From positions 62,001-126,000 of the forward strand of contig CAVYOA010000001.1 of NCBI GenBank assembly GCA_963769945.1: 64,000 bases of DNA, written 5' to 3'. Under the pieces are notes generated by a model. It was given only the letters and a program-made list of their open reading frames with translations, was not told the origin of the DNA and ran no database searches. The position numbers and the translations under genes are program-made. The stretch comes from WHSW01 sp963769945. GTDB taxonomy: Bacteria > Actinomycetota > Thermoleophilia > Solirubrobacterales > 70-9. Positions 36,788 through 45,832 of this stretch are shown piece by piece. Numbering within the stretch: position 1 is the stretch's first letter; the number at the start of each line of letters is the position of its first letter.

Positions 36788-37721
36788 CGGCTGGGCGTTC
36801 GAGGTCAAGTGGGATGGCGTTCGCGCCCTCGCCTTCATCGACGCCGGCGAGCTGCGGATCAGCGCACGCCGGGGCGCCGACGCGACGCCGCGCTATCCGG
36901 AGCTGGCAGAGCTCGCCGGGGCGCTGAGTGGGCGCTCGGCGATCCTCGACGGCGAGGTCGTCGCCTTCGATCCCGAGACCGGTAACCCGAGCTTTCAGTT
37001 GCTGCAGCGTCGCATGGGCCTCTCGCGGCCGGCGACGATCAAGCAGCGCGCCGCGGAGTTCCCCGTCACATATGTCGCCTTCGACCTGATTTGGCTTGAC
37101 GAGAGCTCGCTGATGGCCGAGGCCTACGAACGCCGGCGCGAGTTGCTCGCCGAGCTGCCGCTCGACAAGGCCGAGCATTGGCACGCGCCCCGCCACCACG
37201 TCGGCGAGGGCCAGGCGCTGTTCGATGCGATCCACGCCCGCGGGCTCGAGGGCATCGTCGCCAAGCGCCTCGGCTCGCCTTACCGACCAGGGCGTCGCAG
37301 CAAGGAGTGGCTCAAGGTTCGCGACCGGCGCGGTCAGGAGCTCGTGATCGGCGGCTGGATGCCGGGCGAAGGCAGTCGCGGTGGGCGCGTCGGCTCGCTG
37401 CTCGTCGGCTACTTCGTCGGCGAGAAGCTCGCCTACGCGGGTGGCGTCGGCACCGGCTTTACCCAGGAGAGTCTCGCCCAGATCACCGCGCTGCTCGCAC
37501 CGCTTCGCCGTGACGAGTCGCCGTTCGAGCTCGGCGAGGACCCACGCTCAAAGTACGCCCAGCGCGCCCGCGACCGCGGTGCCGGGCCGGTGTGGGTCGA
37601 GCCCAAGCTCGTCTGCCAGGTCGAGTTCACCGAGTGGACTCACGAGGGAACGCTGCGCCAGCCTTCGTTTAAAGGCCTGCGCGACGACAAAAATCCGCAC
37701 GAAGTCGTGCGCGAGTCCTAG
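36711..37721 (+). CDS. ligD: ATP-dependent DNA ligase, LigD ligase domain as a stand-alone protein
   Basis: Seals breaks in non-homologous end joining. The adenylation lysine is in EVKWDGVRA, motif III covers AILDGEVVAFD, motif IV EGIVAKRLGSPY, and motif V SKEWLKVR, followed by the OB domain. About 336 residues and no polymerase or phosphoesterase domain. GTG at 36711 is favoured by TACCAT 6 bases upstream; ATG at 36729 is the alternative. Both lie inside the end of the HNH gene. Confidence 0.9.
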   Translation: MAAADPMPRSLEPMLATPAARPPADDGWAFEVKWDGVRALAFIDAGELRISARRGADATPRYPELAELAGALSGRSAILDGEVVAFDPETGNPSFQLLQRRMGLSRPATIKQRAAEFPVTYVAFDLIWLDESSLMAEAYERRRELLAELPLDKAEHWHAPRHHVGEGQALFDAIHARGLEGIVAKRLGSPYRPGRRSKEWLKVRDRRGQELVIGGWMPGEGSRGGRVGSLLVGYFVGEKLAYAGGVGTGFTQESLAQITALLAPLRRDESPFELGEDPRSKYAQRARDRGAGPVWVEPKLVCQVEFTEWTHEGTLRQPSFKGLRDDKNPHEVVRES

Positions 37722-37761
37722 GCGGCAGGGATTCAGGGGTAATCTGGGGTACTAGATACCC

Positions 37762-38646
37762 ATGGCTCGCGCGATCTGGTCAGGCTCAATCAGCTTCGGG
37801 CTCCTCAACGTGCCCGTCAAGCTCTATTCCGCCGTCTCGAAGAAGTCGGTCAGCTTCCGCGAGCTGCGCGAATCCGACGGCTCGCGAGTGCGGCATAAGC
37901 GCGTCGCCGAGGCCGACGGCAAGGAGATCGCCTACGAGGACATCGTCAAGGGCTATGAGATCGCGCCCGAGCAGTACGTGATCATGACCAAGGACGACTT
38001 CGACGAGATCGACCCGAAGAAGACGCGGGCGATCGAGGTGCTCGACTTCGTCGACCTCGACGAGATCGACCCGATCTACTTCGACCATCCTTACTACCTC
38101 GGTCCAGACAAGGGCGCCGAGCGCGCATACGACCTCCTGGTCAAGGCGATGGCTGACTCGAACAAGGTCGCGATCGCCCGCTTCGTGCTGCGAAACAAGG
38201 AGAACCTCGCGGCGCTGCGGCCGATGGGCGGAGTGATGACGATGGCGACGATGCGCTTTGCCGACGAGGTCGTCTCGCCGGAGGAGATCGCTGCCTCGAT
38301 CGAGGCCGAGACCGACACGGCCAAGCCTTCGAAGAAGGAACTCGACATGGCCAAGGCGCTGATCGACTCGCTCAGCTCGGACTTCGACGCCAGCTCGTAC
38401 CGCGACGAGTACCGCGAGCAGCTGCTGGCGCTGATCGAGCGCAAGGCCAAGGGCGAGGCCGTCGTCGAATCTGCCTCCGAGGCGCCGAAGCCGACCAAGG
38501 CTCCCGATCTGATGGCAGCGCTCGAGGAGAGCCTCGCAGCGGTCAAGGGCGACGACGCGAAGCCCGCGAGCAAGCCGCCGAAGTCGCGCGCCAAGAGCTC
38601 CAACTCCAAGCCGAAATCGCGAAGCAAGGCCAAAGCCGCGAAGTAG
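37762..38646 (+). CDS. ku: DNA end-binding protein Ku
   Basis: Homodimeric ring that binds double-strand ends and recruits LigD. The conserved start MARAIWSGSISFGLLNVPVK and ALRPMGGVM-type core are clear, and length (294) is typical. The C-terminus is a Lys/Ser/Pro-rich tail (KPPKSRAKSSNSKPKSRSK), as seen in Ku proteins that use a basic tail for DNA contact. It sits between the ligase and polymerase genes. Confidence 0.96.
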   Translation: MARAIWSGSISFGLLNVPVKLYSAVSKKSVSFRELRESDGSRVRHKRVAEADGKEIAYEDIVKGYEIAPEQYVIMTKDDFDEIDPKKTRAIEVLDFVDLDEIDPIYFDHPYYLGPDKGAERAYDLLVKAMADSNKVAIARFVLRNKENLAALRPMGGVMTMATMRFADEVVSPEEIAASIEAETDTAKPSKKELDMAKALIDSLSSDFDASSYRDEYREQLLALIERKAKGEAVVESASEAPKPTKAPDLMAALEESLAAVKGDDAKPASKPPKSRAKSSNSKPKSRSKAKAAK

Positions 38647-38687
38647 AGGTCGACGGGCGCACGATCGCGCTCACCAACCTCGACAAG

Positions 38688-39542
38688 GTGCTGTGGCCGT
38701 CGGTCGGCTTCACCAAGGCGCAGGCTCTCGATTACCACGCGAGGATCGCCGACACGATCCTCCCCCACCTCGCCGGCCGGGCGTTGACTCGGGTCCGCTT
38801 TCCGAACGGGGTCGACGCCAAGCGCTTCTATGAAAAGCGCGCTCCCAACCACACCCCCGACTGGGTTGATACCGCGACGGTCGAGATGGGTACAGCGGGA
38901 CCGATCGACTTCATCGTCTGCGACGACCGGGCGACGCTCGTCTGGCTCTCACAGCTCGCGGCGCTGGAGCTTCATCCGTCACTGTCGCTTGCCAAGCACC
39001 CCGAACGACCGACCGTCGTCGCCTTCGACCTCGACCCGGGTGAGCCGGCGACGATCGTCGAGTGCGCTCGGGTGGCGCTGATCCTGCGCGCGCTGTTTGC
39101 CGATTTCGGTCTCGAAAGCTTCGCCAAGACCTCGGGCTCGAAGGGAATCCAGGTCTATGTGCCGCTGAACTCGAAGGTGACCTACGACGAGACGAAGCCG
39201 TACTCGAAGGCGGTTGCCCAGGCGCTCGAACGCTCCGAGCCCGAGCTCGTCGTCTCACAACAAAAAAAGGAACTTCGCAAGGGAAAGGTGCTCGTCGACT
39301 GGAGTCAGAACGACTACTCCAAGACCACGGTGGCCGTCTACTCGCTGCGCTGTCGCGAGCGGCCGTGGGTCTCGACGCCGCTGCGCTGGGAAGAGGTCGA
39401 AGCGCTGAACGAAAGCGGCGATCCGGACTCGGTGCGCTTCGAGGCCGCGGATGTGCTTCAACGGGTCGAAGAGCATGGCGACCTGTTCGCACCGGTGCTC
39501 GAGCTCGAGCAGGCGCTGCCGCAGGCCGCCGCTTCCGCGTAG
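38688..39542 (+). CDS. LigD-type primase-polymerase domain protein, start uncertain
   Basis: NHEJ polymerase that fills ends before ligation. Motifs: TRVRFPNGVDAKRFYEKR, catalytic FDLDPGE, SGSKGIQVYVPL and VDWSQND. Similarity to the family begins earlier (EVDGRTIALTNLDKVLWP, in frame from about 38643), but no ATG, GTG or TTG exists in that frame before the GTG at 38688. The true start may be a rare codon, translation may be coupled to the Ku TAG at 38644-38646, or a base may be missing. The product would be 284 residues from 38688. Confidence 0.88.
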   Translation: MLWPSVGFTKAQALDYHARIADTILPHLAGRALTRVRFPNGVDAKRFYEKRAPNHTPDWVDTATVEMGTAGPIDFIVCDDRATLVWLSQLAALELHPSLSLAKHPERPTVVAFDLDPGEPATIVECARVALILRALFADFGLESFAKTSGSKGIQVYVPLNSKVTYDETKPYSKAVAQALERSEPELVVSQQKKELRKGKVLVDWSQNDYSKTTVAVYSLRCRERPWVSTPLRWEEVEALNESGDPDSVRFEAADVLQRVEEHGDLFAPVLELEQALPQAAASA

Positions 39543-39551
39543 GATCGCTCT

Positions 39552-40361
39552 ATGAGCGATCTCGAGCAGCGACAACGCGCAAGGGCCGTCTGGTCGGCCG
39601 GGGACTTCGACGCGATCGCCGAGCGGATCTGGGCGGTCGGCGACGACCTCGTCGGCCGCGTCGGCGTGACCGCGGGCGACGCCGTGCTCGACGTCGCCTG
39701 CGGCACTGGCAACGCAGCGATCCCGGCCGCCGTCGCAGGCGGCAAGGTGACCGGTCTCGACATCACCCCGGAGCTGTTCGAAGACGGGCGCCGGCGTGCG
39801 GCCGAGGCCGGCGTCGAGATCGAGTGGGTCGAGGGCGACGCGGAGGAGCTGCCGTTCGCCGACGAGAGCTTCGACGTCGTGCTCTCGACCTTCGGCTGCA
39901 TGTTCGCGCCGAACCACGAGGTCGCCGCCGCCGAGATCGCGCGCGTCCTGCGGCCCGGGGGGCGGCTGGGGATCGCCGCCTGGCGCCCCGAGGGCTCGAT
40001 CGGCGAGTTCTTCATGACGATCGCCAAGCACGCGCCGGCGCCGCCGCCCGGCTTTCAGCCGCCGCCGCTGTGGGGTGTCCGCGATCACGTCGAATCGCTC
40101 TTCTCGAGCACGCCCGTCGCGGTCAGGTTCGAAGACAGCGCCGCCCATTTCCATTTCGACTCGGTCGAGCAAATGTTCGAGGAGTACGCGACCAAGTTCG
40201 GCCCGGTCGTCGTGCTGCGCGAGGCGCTCGAGGCGGAGGGCGGCTGGGATGCGATGCGAGACGACCTGGTCGCGCTCTATGAGCAAACTACGCGCCCGGA
40301 GGACGGCGGCGTCGCCTTTGACGCCGACTACCTGATCACGCTCGGGGAGCGCGCGAGCTGA
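39552..40361 (+). CDS. Class I SAM-dependent methyltransferase
   Basis: A 269-residue methyltransferase with the SAM-binding loop LDVACGTGNAAIPA, an acidic GLDITPE end of strand two and the post-I ARVLRPGGRLGIAAW. Substrate unknown; this type modifies small molecules. TAGGAT-N6-ATG indicates a leaderless transcript, with the hexamer beginning in the stop codon of the polymerase gene. It is convergent with gcvPB, with one base between stops. Confidence 0.82.
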   Translation: MSDLEQRQRARAVWSAGDFDAIAERIWAVGDDLVGRVGVTAGDAVLDVACGTGNAAIPAAVAGGKVTGLDITPELFEDGRRRAAEAGVEIEWVEGDAEELPFADESFDVVLSTFGCMFAPNHEVAAAEIARVLRPGGRLGIAAWRPEGSIGEFFMTIAKHAPAPPPGFQPPPLWGVRDHVESLFSSTPVAVRFEDSAAHFHFDSVEQMFEEYATKFGPVVVLREALEAEGGWDAMRDDLVALYEQTTRPEDGGVAFDADYLITLGERAS

Positions 40362-40362
40362 C

Positions 40363-41930
40363 CTAGTCCGGCTGACCGAGCGGCTGGCGGATCACCGGCT
40401 TGCGACTGGCAGCCGCCTCGTCGAGCCGTCGCACCGGCGTCGTGTACGGGGCGCCTCGCAGGATCTCCGGATCCTCCTCGGCCTCGGCAAGGATCTCCTC
40501 GATCGCGGCGGCGAGGAGGTCGAGCGACTCGCGGTGTCTCGGTCTCGGTCGGCTCGATCATCAGGGCTTCTTCGACCAGCAGCGGGAAGTAGATCGTCGG
40601 GGGGTGAAATCCGTAGTCGAGCAGGCGCTTGGCGATGTCGAGGGCGCGCACGCCGAGCTCGCGCTTGGCCGGGGTCGCCGAGAGCACGAACTCGTGCATC
40701 GGCGTGCGCTCGAAGGCGAGCGGCAGGTACTTGCCGGCGCGGCCCTGGCGGAGCTTGGCCAGCAGGTAGTTGGCGTTGAGCACGGCGATCTCGGATGCCT
40801 CGGTGAGCCCGTCGCCACCGAGGCTCGCGATGTAGGCGTAGGAGCGCACGAAGACGCCGAAGTTGCCCTGGAAACCGCGCAGGCGGCCGATCGACTTCGA
40901 GTCGTCTGAGCCGTAGTCGAGGTCGAAGCTCGGCCCGGTCCCGTTACCGGACTCGTCGCGGACGATTCGCGGCGCCGGCAGGTAGGGCGAGATCCGCTCG
41001 GAAACGGCGATCGGGCCGGAGCCGGGACCGCCGCCGCCGTGCGGCTGGCTGAACGACTTGTGCAGGTTGAGGTGGACGATGTCGAAGCCCATGTCGCCCG
41101 GGCGCGAGTGGCCCATGACGGCGTTCAAGTTGGCGCCGTCGTAGTAGAGCGTGCCGCCGATCTCGTGCACGATCGAGGCGATCTCGGCGATGTTCTCATC
41201 GAACAGGCCGAGCGTGTTCGGGTTCGTCAGCATGAGGCAGGCGACCTCGTCGGTGGCCTTCTCGCGCAGGTCGTCTACATCCACCCCACCGCGCTCGTCG
41301 GTCGCGACCTTGACCACCTCATAGCCCGCCATCGTCACCGTCGCCGGGTTGGTCCCGTGCGCGGTGTCGGGGGTCAGCACCTTGGCTCGCTCGACGCCGC
41401 GATCCTCGTGATAGGCGCGGGTCAGCATCAGCCCAGCGAGCTCGCCGTGCGAGCCGGCCGAGGGCTGAAGCGAAACGTGCGGCAGCCCGCAGATCTCGCT
41501 CAGCGAGCGCTCTAGGCGCCACATCAGCTCGAGCGCGCCCTGGGCGCGCTTGGGGCTCTGGGCCGGATGCAGGCGGGCGTGGCCCGGCAGCGCCGCGACC
41601 TTCTCGTTCAGGCGCGGGTTGTGCTTCATCGTGCAGGAGCCCAGCGGATAGGGGCCGGTGTCGAGGTCGAAGTTGCGGCGCGAGAGGCGGTTGTAATGGC
41701 GCACGATCTCGGGCTCGGAGATCTCAGGCAATGCGGGCCCGTTGGCGCGAAGCAGGTTCTGCGGGATGAGCTCTTCGAGGGGTGGCTCAGGGACACCGGC
41801 GGCCGGGAGGGTCGCTGCGCGGCGGCCCGGGATCGACTTCTCGTAGATCGTGGTCGCGGCGTCGCCTTTGCTGCGTCGTTGGGATCTCGGCCGTGAACGG
41901 CGGCAACGAAGGAGGTGGCGCGGGCGTCAT
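40363..41930 (-). CDS. gcvPB: Glycine dehydrogenase (decarboxylating) subunit 2, frame broken twice
   Basis: PLP-containing half of the glycine cleavage P-protein. The main frame covers PEISEPEIVRHYNRLS to ALMIEPTETET, with the PLP lysine in HLNLHKSFSQPHGGGGPG. Its N-terminus (TTIYEKSIPGRRAATLP) lies in the frame before the ATG at 41930 only if one base is removed between about 41850 and 41920. A second +1 base near 40536 hides the true end (RESLDLLAAAIEEIL to QPLGQPD). GAGG lies about 8 bases before the ATG. Last gene of gcvT-gcvH-gcvPA-gcvPB. Confidence 0.9.
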
Positions 41931-41965
41931 CGGGCGAATCCTCAGGTTGTGGCGACTTCGTCTCG

Positions 41966-43347
41966 CTATCGAGAACAAGTCGACACGGCCATCGATTCGA
42001 CGACCGCACGGCCCAATGCGTCGGCCAGGCCGTCGATGTCGGCGCACGAGCGACGCTCGGTGATCGCCACCAGCAGCCCGTCCTCGTACTCCGGGTACTC
42101 GCGGCCAAGCGCATACCCGGCAGCGATCCCTTCCTCACTGACCCGGTCCAGCACCGCGGCCACTGGTGCTTCCAGCTCGCAGCGCGAACTCACGCGCTAC
42201 CGGCGCCTCGTGCATCAGCTCCACCCCCTCGACCGCCGCCAGCTTCTCGCGGGCGTAAGCCGTCCGCCGCACCAGCAACTCGCCGAGCTCGACGATCCCC
42301 GCTCGCCCGAGCCAGGAGAGGTAGATCGTGCCCGCGAGCGCGTTCAGCGCCTGCGAGGTGCAGATGTTGTGCGTCGCCTTCTCGCGGCGGATGTGCTGCT
42401 CGCGCGTCTGCAGGGCGAGGACGAAGCCGCGACGGCCGTCGACGTCGGTGGTCTCGCCGGCGATGCGGCCGGGCATCCGGCGCAGGTGCTCCTCACGAGC
42501 AGCGAAGAACCCGAACGATGGCCCGCCGAAGTCGAGGCGGTTGCCGAGCGGCTGGCCCTCGCCGACGGCAACGTCGACGCCGCACTCGCCGGGCGGGCGC
42601 AGGACGCCGAGCATGATCGCGTCGACCGAGGCAACGCAGAGCGCGCCAGTGTCGTGGGCGGCTGCAGCGAGCGCCTCGAGGTCCTCGATCGCGCCGAGGA
42701 AGTTGGGGTTCTGGACGAACAGCGCCGCGGTCTCGTCGTCGAGAGCTTCGGCGAGCTCGGCCAAGTCGGTGAGGCCGCCCTCGAGCCCAACCTCGACGAT
42801 CTCGGCACCGAAACCGACCGCATAGGTCTCCAGCGTCGCCCGCGAATGCGGGTGCAGTCCGCGCGAGACGACGAGCTTGCGCCGTCCCTTGCCCGCGCCG
42901 AGGGCGAGGTAAGCCGCGGATGCCACCGACGATGGCCCCTCATACAGCGAAGCGTTGGCGACCGGCAGCGCCGTCAGCTCCGAGATCGCCGTCTGGAACT
43001 CGAACATCACCTGCAGGCCGCCCTGGGAGACCTCGGGCTGGTAGGGCGTGTACGGCGTCAGGAACTCCGAGCGCGAGGTGATCGCGTCGACTAGCCCCGG
43101 CACGTAGTGGTCATACATGCCGGCGCCGATGAAGCAGGTCTCGGAGTCGGCGTTGGCGTTGCGCGCGGCGAGCGCCGCGAGGTGGTCGAAGACCTCGGTC
43201 TCGGAGAGCCCATCAGCGAGCTCGAGCGGACGATCGAGGCGAAGCTCGGCCGGGATGTCGGCGAAGAGCTCGTCGGCCGAGTCGACGCCGATCTCGGCGA
43301 GCATCGCCATCGCGGTCGGCATTGGTTGCGGACGTGTATCGACTCAC
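41966..43347 (-). CDS. gcvPA: Glycine dehydrogenase (decarboxylating) subunit 1, frame broken twice
   Basis: Partner of GcvPB in glycine decarboxylation. The GTG at 43347 starts VSRYTSATNADRD, a typical GcvPA N-terminus, and has TAGCCT 7 bases upstream. A +1 base near 43305 then shifts into AMLAEIGVDSADELF. The long central frame contains SEFLTPYTPYQPEVSQG and TQALNAL-like text (CTSQALNALAG). Another +1 base near 42173 separates the final 60 residues (LEAPVAAVLDRVSEEG to the TAG at 41966). Both ends are lost unless corrected. Confidence 0.9.
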
Positions 43348-43403
43348 CTGGGTGAGGCTAGCGAGCGGCGCGGTGGGGGCGGTGGCAACGGCTGCGGCGA
43401 GAT

Positions 43404-43796
43404 TTAGTCGCCTGCGAGTAGCTCTTTGTAGGCGGCGGCGTCGAGCAGCTGGTCAACCTCGGATGAGTCTGAGAGCTTGACCTTGACCAGCCAGCCATCG
43501 CCATAAGGGTCCTCGTTGATCTTCTCGGGCGAGTCGGAGAGCGCCTCGTTGACGGCGGTGATCTCGCCCGAGAGCGGCGCGATGACGTCGGAGACGGCCT
43601 TGACCGACTCGACCTCGGCATAGGGCCTGTCCTTGGCGATCTCGGCTCCGACGTCGGGCGGCTCGTAGAAGACCACCTCCCCGAGGGCGTCCTGGGCGTA
43701 CCAGGTGATGCCGAGCGTGGCTTCGTCGCCGTCGACCTTTGCCCAGTCGTGCTCGGGGTGGTACTTGAGTTCGTCGGGGTAGGTCTCCTCGGCCAA
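43404..43796 (-). CDS. gcvH: Glycine cleavage system H protein
   Basis: Lipoyl carrier that shuttles the aminomethyl group between P, T and L proteins. The lipoylation lysine is in EVESVKAVSDV. HDWAKVDGDEATLGIT at the start and GDGWLVKVKLS near the end are typical. The 130-residue length is standard. It follows gcvT by 11 bases. Confidence 0.96.
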   Translation of the reverse strand: MAEETYPDELKYHPEHDWAKVDGDEATLGITWYAQDALGEVVFYEPPDVGAEIAKDRPYAEVESVKAVSDVIAPLSGEITAVNEALSDSPEKINEDPYGDGWLVKVKLSDSSEVDQLLDAAAYKELLAGD

Positions 43797-43807
43797 GTTG
43801 ATCGCTC

Positions 43808-44908
43808 CTAGAGGTCGGGGTCGTAGAGCGGCTTGGACTCTATGCGGGCTGAGCGCCGCTTGCCTCGGACGTCGATCTCGATCTCGGTGCCGGGTTCGGC
43901 GAGATCGGCGCGCAGGTAGGCCATGCCGATGCCCCTATCGAGCGAGGGCGACATCGTGCCGCTGGTGACGATGCCCGCCGCTTCGCCAGCTGCGAGCACC
44001 TCGTTCCCCTGTCGCGGGATACCGCGCCCGGTGATTGTGAACGGTGCGAGCCTCTCGGCCGTCCCCGCAGCGCGGGACTCGGCGACGGCTTCGCTGCCGA
44101 TGAAACCCGTCTCCTCCTTGCAGCACCACCCGAGGCCCGCCTCGATCGGGTTGCGGTCGGTCGAGAGGTCGTTGCCATAGAGGTGAAAGCAGACCTCGAG
44201 GCGCAATGTGTCGCGGGCGCCGAGGCCGGCGGGGACGGCGCCCGCTTCGAGCACGGCATTCCATAGGGGCGCCGCGACCTCGGGAGCGGTCAAGATCTCG
44301 ACCCCGTCCTCGCCGGTGTAGCCGGTACCGCAGACCAGCGCCTGCCCGTCTGCGGCTACCGCGTCGCCCAGGGCCAGCTGAGCGGTGGTCATGCGCTGTG
44401 GCAGCTCGCCCCCGAGCAACTCGCTCGCGATCGCTCGCGCATCCGGGCCCTGCACGGCGAGCATCGCCCAGTGCTCGAGGCGATCGGCGACCTCGCAGTC
44501 GTACTCGCCGGCGTGTTCACGAAACCACGCCAAGTCGGCTTCATGATTGGAGGCGTTGGTGACCGTCAGGTAGTGCTGATCTGCGATGCGGTAGGTGAAG
44601 AGGTCGTCGAGCACGCCACCGTCCTCACGGCACAGAACCGAGTACTGAGCGCCGCCGACCGCGAGCTTGGAAACGTCGTTGGAGAGCAGCCGCTGGAGCA
44701 GGTCGAGCGCCTGTGGACCACTGGTCTCGATCTCGCCCATGTGCGAGACGTCGAAGACGCCGCACGACGAGCGCACTGCGAGGTGCTCGGCTGCAACCCC
44801 CTGATACTGAACGGGCATTTCCCACCCGGCAAACGGGACCAGCTTCGCGCCCGCGGCGACGTGGGCGTCGTACAGAGGCGTGCGCCTGAGCGCCGCGGTG
44901 GATTCCAC
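43808..44908 (-). CDS. gcvT: Glycine cleavage system T protein (aminomethyltransferase)
   Basis: Transfers the methylene group from the H protein to tetrahydrofolate. Family features: TPLYDAHVAAGAKLVPFAGWEMPVQY, CGVFDVSHMGEI, GYTGEDGVEI and RDTLRLEVCFHLYGNDL. The GTG at 44908 gives 366 residues and has TAGCCT 7 bases upstream. The long open frame further upstream is a shadow of the repeat-rich gene. No glycine riboswitch precedes it, which a leaderless transcript would exclude anyway. Confidence 0.94.
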   Translation of the reverse strand: MESTAALRRTPLYDAHVAAGAKLVPFAGWEMPVQYQGVAAEHLAVRSSCGVFDVSHMGEIETSGPQALDLLQRLLSNDVSKLAVGGAQYSVLCREDGGVLDDLFTYRIADQHYLTVTNASNHEADLAWFREHAGEYDCEVADRLEHWAMLAVQGPDARAIASELLGGELPQRMTTAQLALGDAVAADGQALVCGTGYTGEDGVEILTAPEVAAPLWNAVLEAGAVPAGLGARDTLRLEVCFHLYGNDLSTDRNPIEAGLGWCCKEETGFIGSEAVAESRAAGTAERLAPFTITGRGIPRQGNEVLAAGEAAGIVTSGTMSPSLDRGIGMAYLRADLAEPGTEIEIDVRGKRRSARIESKPLYDPDL

Positions 44909-44933
44909 GGCGCTCAGGCTAATAGGCCTGTGG

Positions 44934-45756
44934 TTAGCCGGAGATCTGGCCGCCGAAGAGGCAGACGTTGCCGGCGCCGTAGACGCCGTTGCCACCGGCG
45001 AGCTCACCGTTCTTGGCCGCAGCCGTGAGCTGGCCGAGCAGATGCGTCGCGTCGGCTCCGACTGCGTTGAACGAACCTTCGAGCAGCGACGCGGGGGCTG
45101 CCGCGCTTGCCACCACGACCACCGCCTGCGAGGTGATCTCTGCCGGTATCCGGATTGAGGAAATCGGCAGCTGCGTTGCCACCGGGCTTGCTGTCTTCGT
45201 CGCTGGAGAAGATCGCGCCCGGTGCCGTCGACTTGACGTAGATCTCGGCCGTGGTCTCGTTCGCGGCCGTGTCGCGAAAGCACTTGGCGGTTAGCTTGAT
45301 CTGGCCCTTGGTGAAGAGCTCGGTCTCCGGCGCTGCGGTCCGAGCCGCGGCCGCGGTCGCCGCTTCGGTTGCGGTCAACTTGACGAAGTTGCCCGCGGCG
45401 CTCGAGATCACGGCGTAGTCGCCGATCTTGCTTGAGCTCAGGCTTTCGTTCGCCACCTTCGCGCCCGTGATCGCGCCATCGGCGACCTTGGCCTCGGTGA
45501 CCGCATCGTCGGCGAGCTGCTTCGTATCGATGCCGCCGTCCTTGATCCGGTTGCCGCGGATCGACTTGCCCTTGATCTGCTTCGAGCCGATCGCACCCCT
45601 GGCGATCTTCTTCGCCGTAACCGCGCCGTTCTTGATGTCGTTCTTGCCGACGCTGCCTTTGCCGGGCAGGGCGAGCGCGGCGCCGGACATGGCCACGACC
45701 AGCGCCGTCATTGCGACGATCAGGGCCGGCGATGGGCGCAAATTGCTGAGTTTCAT
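44934..45756 (-). CDS. Exported protein with short tandem GAVTxxKI-type repeats, frame broken
   Basis: A signal peptide (ALIVAMTALVVAMSGAALAL) is followed by about 90 residues of imperfect short repeats (NDIKNGAVTAKKIARGAI, GNRIKDGGIDTKQLADDAV, KVADGAITGAKVANESL), then a C-terminal globular part with cysteines. A +1 base near 45178 separates the repeat part from the end (QLPISSIRIPAEITSQ to FGGQISG). Corrected length is about 273 residues. AGGAGG 8 bases before the ATG is the strongest Shine-Dalgarno in the window. Such repeats resemble elongated fibre or coil segments. Function unknown. Confidence 0.7.
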
Positions 45757-45832
45757 AGGTTCGTCCTCCTCGACTTTGGGGGCTAAGGCTTCTGAGGGGT
45801 TGTAACCGGTGCGGGCCGGCTGAGTTGCGCGC

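Noticed and set aside
38500..38690. Ku-LigD polymerase fusion
   Set aside because: The frame relation would need a lost base in the Ku tail, opposite to the prevailing insertions, and Ku already ends in a typical basic tail; left as two genes with an uncertain polymerase start.
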